A DNA stretch of 11,653 bases, from assembly GCA_021816565.1 (NCBI GenBank), contig JAKAXN010000118.1, positions 1 through 11,653 on the forward strand. The letters are read 5' to 3'. The translations under genes and the position numbers were made by a program. The stretch is from Actinomycetes bacterium. Its GTDB lineage: Bacteria; Actinomycetota; Acidimicrobiia; Acidimicrobiales; Palsa-688. The notes beneath the pieces are model-generated. The model saw only the letters and a program-made list of their open reading frames with translations, ran no database searches and was not told the origin of the DNA. This document shows positions 6,377 to 11,653 of the stretch, in pieces; within the stretch, counting starts at the first letter, position 1; each line of letters opens with the position of its first letter.

Positions 6377-7272
6377 CCACGGTGACGTTCTCCGGGCCGG
6401 CGTACGCCGGCGACTTCCCCGACCCCTGCGTGACGGTGGCCGGCGACGCCTACTGGGCCTACTCCACCGGTAGCGGGGGGCGGAACCTGCAGGTCATGAG
6501 CTCCCCGGACCTGCGGGCGTGGACGGCCCCGGCGGATCCCCTCCCCCTTCTGCCGGGGTGGGCTTCACCCGGGCTCACCTGGGCGCCCCGGGTCGTGCCG
6601 GGCGGAGACGGGTACCTGATGTACTACACCGTCCACCACGGCGCCCTCGGCGTGCAGTGCATCTCCGTCGCCAGCTCGGCCCACCCGGGCGGTCCCTTCA
6701 CCGACAGCAGCTCCGGGCCGCTGGTGTGCCAGGCCGGAGCCGGCGGGTCCATCGACCCGGACCCGCACCTCGATCCGGAATCAGGGGAACGGCACCTGCT
6801 GTGGAAGAGCGACGACAACTCGCAGCAGCGCCCCACCCACATCTGGGGTCAGCGACTGTCCCCCGACGGGCTGTCGATGGCGACCGGCACCGCGCCGGCG
6901 CTGCTGTTGAGCCAGACCCGGGCCTGGCAGTCCGGTGTCGTCGAGGGGCCGGCGGCGACCCGCCTGGGAGGTCGCTTCCACCTCTTCTACGCCGCCAACC
7001 GCTACGCCAGCGCGGCGTCTGGCATCGGCTACGCCACGGCCGACTCGCTGCTCGGGCCCTACCGGGACCGGTCCCGCTACCGTCCGTGGCTGGCCACGAC
7101 CGGGCGGGCCCGGGGCCCGCAGGGGCCGATGGTCTTCACCGACCGGTCCGGGTCCACCCGCATGGCTTTTGCGGCCTGGTACGGGCCGGTGGGATACGAC
7201 CGCGGCGGGGTACGGTCGCTCTGGATCGGCTCCCTGGGCCTGACCCGGTCCGGGCGGCCCAGCCTGCGCTGA
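6373..7272 (+). CDS. Glycoside hydrolase family 43-like protein
   Basis: The 299-residue product reads as a five-bladed beta-propeller GH43-type glycosidase. The putative catalytic base is Asp17 in GDFPDPCV. The pKa-modulating Asp is Asp128 in GSIDPDPHLD. The general acid is Glu191 in VVEGPA, followed by the propeller strand RFHLFYAANRY. LTWAPRV (68-74) is the usual WAP segment. All three catalytic carboxylates are present, so it is probably active, on arabinan-, xylan- or related furanoside/pyranoside linkages. The start is GTG 6373, overlapping the DinB stop as GTGA; GTG 6382 is an alternative. No signal peptide is visible from either start or the in-frame sequence upstream, which is unusual for a polysaccharide-degrading enzyme and suggests an intracellular role or non-classical export. 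Confidence 0.88.
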   Translation: MTTVTFSGPAYAGDFPDPCVTVAGDAYWAYSTGSGGRNLQVMSSPDLRAWTAPADPLPLLPGWASPGLTWAPRVVPGGDGYLMYYTVHHGALGVQCISVASSAHPGGPFTDSSSGPLVCQAGAGGSIDPDPHLDPESGERHLLWKSDDNSQQRPTHIWGQRLSPDGLSMATGTAPALLLSQTRAWQSGVVEGPAATRLGGRFHLFYAANRYASAASGIGYATADSLLGPYRDRSRYRPWLATTGRARGPQGPMVFTDRSGSTRMAFAAWYGPVGYDRGGVRSLWIGSLGLTRSGRPSLR

Positions 7273-7343
7273 CGCCTTCGGATTCTTCCGGTTCGGGAGA
7301 TATCCCCTAAAGCCGGCTGCGTTGCCGGTCGAGGAAGTAACTA

Positions 7344-7613
7344 GTGACTTCCGAACCGACGGGCCAGGTCGACGGCAGGGGAAGCGGCGACACGGGCGGG
7401 CACCTGGAGGCCGTAATGGCCTACCGGGCGGCCATGGCGCTGGGGCCGCTGGCTCCCCTACTGCGTTGCGCTGACGTGTGGGGGCTGGTGGAGGGGCTCG
7501 AAGACCTGTACCCGGTGCTCGACCTGCGACTGGAGGAACTGGACCTGCGGACCGGTGCCCACGACGCCGCGGAGGGCCGTCGCGCCGGCAACCGCCGGAG
7601 CGGGCCCGGCTGA
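7344..7613 (+). CDS. Small hypothetical protein
   Basis: An 89-residue ORF starting at GTG 7344, with a strong GAGGA (7331-7335) 8 nt upstream, in a gap between two well-supported genes. The centre (about residues 22-72) is helical and leucine-rich with acidic positions (LEAVMAYRAAMALGPLAPLL, then LVEGLEDLYPVLDLRLEELD); both ends are Gly/Arg/Ser-rich and probably disordered. No known family was recognised. A short amphipathic helical protein is the most that can be said. The good ribosome binding site favours a real gene; the compositionally plain tail leaves room for doubt. Confidence 0.55.
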   Translation: MTSEPTGQVDGRGSGDTGGHLEAVMAYRAAMALGPLAPLLRCADVWGLVEGLEDLYPVLDLRLEELDLRTGAHDAAEGRRAGNRRSGPG

Positions 7614-7642
7614 GCCACGGCGACGACCGCGGCACCGGATGG

Positions 7643-8452
7643 ATGCCCATACTGGGCGGGGTGAAAAGGCGGATCTTCAGGATCGGGGCGGCGGCCGGGG
7701 CGGCGTTGGCTGCGGCCGGGTGCATCTTCTTCAGCACGAGCAGGTACCGGGGTGACCACGCCTCGGCCGCCCCCGCCGTCGACACCGGTCCGCCCGCCTG
7801 GCAGCCGTACCAGCGGAGCCTGGCCGGCGCCGACCACTGGGTGCTGGCCGGTGAGAGGGCCTCCCAGGCCCTCCCGGCCCACCGCCCGACGGTGCTGTTC
7901 GTCGGGGACTCGCTCACCGAGTGGTGGCTGCGATACGGGATCGCATCGTGGGAGTCGGACTTCGCCCCGCTCGGGGCCTATGACGACGGGGTCGCCGGAG
8001 ACACCACGTCCAACGTGCTGTACCGGCTGGAGTCGGGCAGCCTGACCGGCATCGACCCGAAGCTGGTGGTCGTGGAGGTCGGCACCAACAACATCGGACT
8101 GCTCGGCCAGCAGGCGGCCGAGGTGGTGTCCGGCGTCGAAGCGGTGGTCGACACGCTCACCGCCCGCCTGCCCGGCGCCCGCATACTGCTCGAGGACATC
8201 TACCCCCGGGGCAACGCCCACACCCCCAAGCGGCTGGAGGTGGACTCCATCAACGCCCTGCTGTCCCGCGTCGGGTTCCCTGCAGCCGTCACCCTGACCG
8301 ACCCGGGGCGGGCCCTGCTCGGCGACGATCAGGCGTTCAAGCCGGGGGTCATGCACAACGACCTCCTCCATCCCACCCCAGCCGGCTACCGGCTCCTGGC
8401 GGCGCAGCTAGACCCGGTGATCCGGCACCTGCTCGGCCACGCCCGCACCTGA
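7643..8452 (+). CDS. SGNH/GDSL-family hydrolase, membrane-anchored or lipoprotein
   Basis: A 269-residue protein counted from ATG 7643; GTG 7661 is an equally possible start, since neither has a clear Shine-Dalgarno. A basic KRR is followed by the hydrophobic stretch IGAAAGAALAAAGCIFF (14-30), an export signal or membrane anchor. Cys27 could be lipidated, but AAGC lacks the usual Leu/Val/Ile at -3. The SGNH blocks are all present: GDSLTEWW with Ser90, Gly119 in DDGVAGDT, Asn150 in VEVGTNNIG, and Asp240/His243 in NDLLHPTPAGY. It is therefore an extracytoplasmic esterase or acetylhydrolase of the PAF-acetylhydrolase/lysophospholipase-like type; the substrate (carbohydrate acetyl groups, lipid) is unknown. 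It lies 29 nt after the small ORF and may be cotranscribed with it and, less likely, with the GH43 gene. The catalytic set is complete. Confidence 0.92.
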   Translation: MPILGGVKRRIFRIGAAAGAALAAAGCIFFSTSRYRGDHASAAPAVDTGPPAWQPYQRSLAGADHWVLAGERASQALPAHRPTVLFVGDSLTEWWLRYGIASWESDFAPLGAYDDGVAGDTTSNVLYRLESGSLTGIDPKLVVVEVGTNNIGLLGQQAAEVVSGVEAVVDTLTARLPGARILLEDIYPRGNAHTPKRLEVDSINALLSRVGFPAAVTLTDPGRALLGDDQAFKPGVMHNDLLHPTPAGYRLLAAQLDPVIRHLLGHART

Positions 8453-8461
8453 GCCGGACCG

Positions 8462-8487
8462 GCCCCGTCGACACCGACATTCGGGGC
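8462..8487. repeat. Inverted repeat after the SGNH gene
   Basis: GCCCCG (8462-8467) and CGGGGC (8482-8487) form a perfect 6-bp stem with a 14-nt loop, 9 nt beyond the SGNH stop. A smaller CCGG-A-CCGG lies just before it. It may help end transcription, but there is no T-tract, so a rho-independent terminator cannot be claimed. Confidence 0.3.
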
Positions 8488-8525
8488 ATCGACCCACAGA
8501 TGCGACAGCAGGGTGCAACTGCGAT

Positions 8526-8560
8526 CAACCCTATGAGGTTGCCGCCCTGGCGGCTAGATT
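8526..8560 (+). promoter_or_regulatory. Candidate promoter/operator for the PAS-GGDEF gene
   Basis: The 137-nt gap holds a -10-like TAGATT (8555-8560), which predicts a start near 8567, ahead of the ribosome binding site at 8578-8584. Directly upstream are two inverted repeats: CAACC (8526-8530) / GGTTG (8537-8541), and GCCGCC-CT-GGCGGC (8541-8554). They occupy the -35/spacer region and could be an operator. No good -35 hexamer is seen at standard spacing. Confidence 0.35.
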
Positions 8561-8589
8561 CGCCGGCCGGGCGGAACAAGGGGACAGCC

Positions 8590-9513
8590 ATGAGGTGGCG
8601 CTGGGGCCGAGGCGGATCGGCCGTCGAAGCAGAAGTGATTCGACTGCGAACCGAGCTTCGCCGGACCCGGCGGCTGGCCGAGCTGAGCGAGCGCTCCCCC
8701 CACGCCATGGTCGTGCACTGCGGCGGGGTGGTCCGCTGGGCCAACCGGGAGGCGGCCAGCCTGGTGGGGCTGGCCGACCCGGCGCAGTCGATCGGGCGCG
8801 ATCTCTACGAGTTCATCGATCCACGGTCCAGCGTCTCGACCCGCGATCGGATCGGCCGCCTGCTCGAAGGAGGAGGGGTGCTGCAGACGGCCGAGGCGTA
8901 CCTGCTCACCCAGGCCGGCGACACCATCGTGGTGGAGACCCGGGCCGCCCTCACCGAGTGGGACGGGGACCCGGCGGTGCACGTGGTGATCTGGGACGTC
9001 ACGGAGCGGCACCGCTCCAGCGCCATGCTGGAATGGGAGGCGTCGCATGACCCGCTGACCGGCATCTGGAACCGCAGGGCGGTGCTGCGCCACCTCGAGG
9101 GCCTGCTGGCAGCCGGAGACGCCGCCGAGATCGCAGTCGCCCTGGTCGACCTCAACGGCTTCAAGTCGGTCAACGACGGGCTGGGGCACCAGACCGGGGA
9201 TCAGGTGCTGGCCGACGTCGCCCGACGGCTGTGCCGGGTCCGGGGCTCGGATGCGGTGGGTCGACTCGGCGGGGACGAATTCCTGCTGGTCTGCCCCGAC
9301 GGGGCGGAGGCAGCCCGGGAGATGGCCGGGCGGATCGAGTCCGAGCTGCGGCTGCGGCGCGTCGGTGGGATCGACCTCCCCGCCCCGGTCACCGCCACGG
9401 TCGGGGTGGCCTCTGCCCCGCCGTGCGAGGCCACGGTCGAGCATCTGCTGTCGGCCGCCGACGCCGACCTCTACACCAGGCGCAGAGCCGGGCGGCGCAG
9501 CCCGCGGGGCTAG
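8590..9513 (+). CDS. PAS-GGDEF diguanylate cyclase
   Basis: A 307-residue protein. ATG 8590 is preferred because AAGGGGA (8578-8584) lies just before it. A short charged helix (about 12-34) leads into a PAS-like sensor domain (about 34-140, ending VHVVIWDVTERHR). Then comes a GGDEF domain opening DPLTGIWNRRA (154-163 region), with VDLNGFKSVND (metal Asp187), the intact catalytic signature RLGGDEF (225-231) and an RxxD inhibitory I-site RGSD (218-221) exactly five residues before it. It should make cyclic di-GMP from two GTP with product feedback inhibition. It has no membrane segment, so the PAS domain would sense a cytosolic signal (ligand unknown). The gene ends 9 nt before the FHA-FtsK gene in the same reading frame, implying cotranscription. 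Confidence 0.94.
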   Translation: MRWRWGRGGSAVEAEVIRLRTELRRTRRLAELSERSPHAMVVHCGGVVRWANREAASLVGLADPAQSIGRDLYEFIDPRSSVSTRDRIGRLLEGGGVLQTAEAYLLTQAGDTIVVETRAALTEWDGDPAVHVVIWDVTERHRSSAMLEWEASHDPLTGIWNRRAVLRHLEGLLAAGDAAEIAVALVDLNGFKSVNDGLGHQTGDQVLADVARRLCRVRGSDAVGRLGGDEFLLVCPDGAEAAREMAGRIESELRLRRVGGIDLPAPVTATVGVASAPPCEATVEHLLSAADADLYTRRRAGRRSPRG

Positions 9514-9522
9514 CCTGGGGGC

Positions 9523-11653
9523 GTGCGGGTCCCCTTCACCCTGGTCCGCCCGGGCGGCGAGCGGGCCGACCTGCAGGCGGAGATCGAAGGCCCGCTGACC
9601 GTCGGCGATCTGCTGCGCGCCGCGGGGGTGGAACCGTGGTTCGAGGGGGCCCCGGTCCGCATCGACGGCCGGTTGGCCCATCTCGACGACCGGCTGGACG
9701 TGGCCGGGTTGCGGCCCGGATCGACCGTGGCCGTGAGCCCCGATCCCACCGGCGACCTCCCCTCCGACAGGGACCCCGCAGAGGCGCTGCACCTGGCGGT
9801 CACCGGCGGGCCCGGCGCCGGCCTGCTGTCCCGGCTGCCCCCCGGGCCGGCCGTGGTGGGCCGGGCCCCCGAGTGCGATGTCCGCCTGCCCGACCCGACC
9901 GTGAGCAACCGGCACTTCCGGATCGAGATGGATCCGGGCGGCGCCGTGACCGTCGAGGACCTCGGGTCGAGGAACGGGCTGCTGCTCGACGGCCGGCCCG
10001 TCACCGGGGCCACACCGGTACACCCGGGACAGCTCGTGGTGGCCGGCGACTCGGTGATGGAGCTCCGGGCCGGGTCGCCGGCCGACGCGGTGCTGCACGA
10101 CGTGTCGCTCAGCTACGAGCTGCGCCGGCCACCCCGGCTGCGCCCGGCCAGCAGCCGGGACGAGATCGACTGGCCCGAGCCGCCGGCCACCAGGCGCGCT
10201 CCGGTGGTCCCCCTGGCCTCGGCCGTCCTGCCCGTCGTCCTGGGCCTGGTCATGCTCCTGGTCACCAGGAGCCTGCTCATGCTGCTGTTCCTGCTGATGA
10301 CGCCGATGCTGGTGGTGGCCAACTTCGTGACCACCAAGCGCTCCGGGCGCAAGGAGGCCACCCAGGCCGGGCGGGAATACGCCGAGGCCCACGCCCGGGC
10401 AGAGGCTGCGCTGCGGGCGGCCCAGGAGGCGGAGGTCGCCGGCCGCCGGGAGGAGCACCCCGATCCGGCCACCCTGCTGGCCACCGTCACCGGCCCCCGG
10501 CGACGGCTGTGGGAGCGCCGGGCCGACGACACCGACTTCCTGGATGTGCGGGTGGGCACCGCGACCCTCGACAGCCGGGTCCGGCTGATCAGCCCGGACC
10601 CCTACGCCGACGGGCAGAAGAAGGCGCCGCCGGTGGAGGGGGTCCCCTGCGTGGTGTCCCTCCGCGACGCCGGAGTGCTGGGGGTGAGCGGCCCTCCCTC
10701 CTCCAGCGGGCCCAGCGCGGCGTGGATGGTCGCCCAGCAGGTGGTATCGACCGGGCCGGCCGATCTCCGCCTGGTGGTGCTGTCGGACCCGCCGGCCACC
10801 GGCCCGGACCGCTGGGCGTGGGCCCGGTGGCTACCCCACACGGCCAGCGGGGGGGAGCCGGTGGGACCGCCAGACGGCGGGGAGGGTGTGGAGAGCCGGG
10901 CCGCCGATCTGGTGGACCTGGTCGAGTCCCGGGCGCGCGACCTCGAACGCGGCCGCGGCTACGGGGAACGTCAGCCGGACTGGGCCTGGATACTGGTGGT
11001 GCTCGACCGGGCCCACGACGTCCGGCGCATACCGGGTATGGAGGTGGTCCTCCAGCGGGGCCCGGCGGTGAGGGTGGTGGCTCTGTGCGTCGAGGAGGCG
11101 GAATCCCACCTGCCGCCCGAGTGCCGGGCCGTGCTCACCATCGACAGCACCGGCACCGCGTCGCTCAGGCGGTCGGATCAGGTGACCGTCGAAGGCATCA
11201 CCGTCGACCGGGTGGGACCGGGGTGGTGCCAGACGGTCGGGCGGAGGCTGGCGCCGATCAGCGACCCGGAGATCCGCTCGCTGGCCGGCCGCATCCCGGC
11301 CCACGCCCGCCTGGTGGACCTGCTCGGCATCGCCGGCACCGGGCCCGACGCCCTCTCCGCCCGCTGGCAGGCGCAGGAGCGCAGCACCGCGGCACTGGTG
11401 GGTGCCGGCACCGACGGGCCCTTTTTCCTGGATCTCAGGACCGACGGGCCGCACGGGCTGGTGGCCGGTACGACCGGAGCCGGCAAGTCGGAGTTCCTCC
11501 AGACCCTGGTCGCGTCGCTGGCCGTGGCCAACCGCCCGGACGCCATGAACTTCCTCCTGGTGGACTACAAGGGCGGCTCGGCGTTTCGCGACTGCGCCCG
11601 CCTGCCCCACACCGTCGGGGTGGTCACCGATCTGGACGGCCACCTGGTGGAGC
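9523..11653 (+). CDS. FHA-domain FtsK/SpoIIIE ATPase, type VII secretion EssC/EccC-like, N-terminal 710 residues, partial
   Basis: The frame opens at GTG 9523, the first possible start after the in-frame TAG of the cyclase gene, and runs off the window. Residues 1-85 look like a small beta-rich, possibly ubiquitin-like domain. An FHA domain follows, with VVGRAPECDVRLPD (111-124), SNRHF (128-132) and EDLGSRNGLLLDG: the Gly-Arg, Ser-x-x-His and Asn-Gly phosphothreonine-binding residues are all present. Two adjacent membrane helices lie at about 229-268. A charged Ala/Glu helix leads into HPDPATLLATVTGPRRRLWERR, typical of EccC/EssC proteins. The first ATPase domain shows Walker A GTTGAGKS (649-656) and the Walker B-like LLVDYKGGSAF. 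The order FHA, two TM, FtsK repeats is that of Firmicutes EssC; mycobacterial EccC lacks the FHA. The full protein is probably about twice this length, with two more ATPase domains. It likely powers export of WXG100-type substrates, though no such gene is in the window. Confidence 0.92.
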   Translation, partial: MRVPFTLVRPGGERADLQAEIEGPLTVGDLLRAAGVEPWFEGAPVRIDGRLAHLDDRLDVAGLRPGSTVAVSPDPTGDLPSDRDPAEALHLAVTGGPGAGLLSRLPPGPAVVGRAPECDVRLPDPTVSNRHFRIEMDPGGAVTVEDLGSRNGLLLDGRPVTGATPVHPGQLVVAGDSVMELRAGSPADAVLHDVSLSYELRRPPRLRPASSRDEIDWPEPPATRRAPVVPLASAVLPVVLGLVMLLVTRSLLMLLFLLMTPMLVVANFVTTKRSGRKEATQAGREYAEAHARAEAALRAAQEAEVAGRREEHPDPATLLATVTGPRRRLWERRADDTDFLDVRVGTATLDSRVRLISPDPYADGQKKAPPVEGVPCVVSLRDAGVLGVSGPPSSSGPSAAWMVAQQVVSTGPADLRLVVLSDPPATGPDRWAWARWLPHTASGGEPVGPPDGGEGVESRAADLVDLVESRARDLERGRGYGERQPDWAWILVVLDRAHDVRRIPGMEVVLQRGPAVRVVALCVEEAESHLPPECRAVLTIDSTGTASLRRSDQVTVEGITVDRVGPGWCQTVGRRLAPISDPEIRSLAGRIPAHARLVDLLGIAGTGPDALSARWQAQERSTAALVGAGTDGPFFLDLRTDGPHGLVAGTTGAGKSEFLQTLVASLAVANRPDAMNFLLVDYKGGSAFRDCARLPHTVGVVTDLDGHLVE

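Noticed and set aside
7313..7328. CCGGC-tgcgtt-GCCGG hairpin after the GH43 gene as a terminator
   Set aside because: Only a 5-bp stem and no T-tract; expected by chance at this GC content.
8554..10458. Minus-strand open frame of 634 codons
   Set aside because: Antisense to two motif-rich genes (PAS-GGDEF and FHA-FtsK); its translation is low-complexity Gly/Pro/His/Gln typical of GC-rich shadows.
10831..11643. Minus-strand open frame of 270 codons
   Set aside because: Antisense to the FtsK-like gene, which has Walker motifs in the plus frame.
1..11653. tRNA/rRNA genes, CRISPR arrays, insertion sequences or attachment sites
   Set aside because: No cloverleaf-like segments, regularly spaced repeats, transposase frames or terminal inverted repeats were seen on reading both strands.

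Overview
The window is about 11.6 kb of very GC-rich, densely packed bacterial DNA with many GTG starts, 1-4 nt gene overlaps and GGAGG-type ribosome binding sites. Gene content and style point to an actinobacterium outside the classical mycobacteria, possibly an uncultured Acidimicrobiia-like lineage (inference; no rRNA or tRNA gene is present to confirm it). No mobile element, CRISPR array or RNA gene was seen.

Left block, 1-2667, minus strand. Three tightly coupled genes run leftward: a CYP123-like cytochrome P450, an NADP-type short-chain dehydrogenase/reductase and a CYP51-family sterol 14-alpha-demethylase-like P450 that leaves the window after 214 codons. The order and protein families match the Mycobacterium tuberculosis block Rv0766c (cyp123) - Rv0765c - Rv0764c (cyp51). 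This suggests a conserved sterol or steroid oxidation module; its ferredoxin would be expected just outside the window.

Centre, 2668-4658. The divergent promoter region carries a perfect match to the mycobacterial KstR consensus (TnnAACnnGTTnnA). The match overlaps a good -10 hexamer that sits exactly where a leaderless transcript would begin at an ATG. That ATG opens a 23-codon leader ORF whose stop overlaps the GTG start of a 425-residue protein of unknown function with a His/Cys/Asp-rich core. Convergent to this gene is a TetR-family regulator. A 12-base word found in the P450 promoter region recurs at the TetR start codon, so this TetR may control both itself and the P450 operon (inference).

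Right block, 4743-11653, plus strand. A flavin amine oxidase, a DinB-fold protein and a GH43-type glycoside hydrolase overlap end to end and look like one operon. A small unknown ORF and a membrane-anchored SGNH hydrolase follow. After a promoter-like intergenic region come a PAS-GGDEF diguanylate cyclase with an intact inhibitory I-site and, 9 nt downstream, a large FHA / two-TM / FtsK-SpoIIIE ATPase resembling type VII secretion EssC/EccC. It is cut off by the window end just after its first Walker A and B motifs. The close pairing of a c-di-GMP synthase with a type VII-like secretion ATPase, and the steroid-type promoter in front of an unknown enzyme, are the most interesting points.
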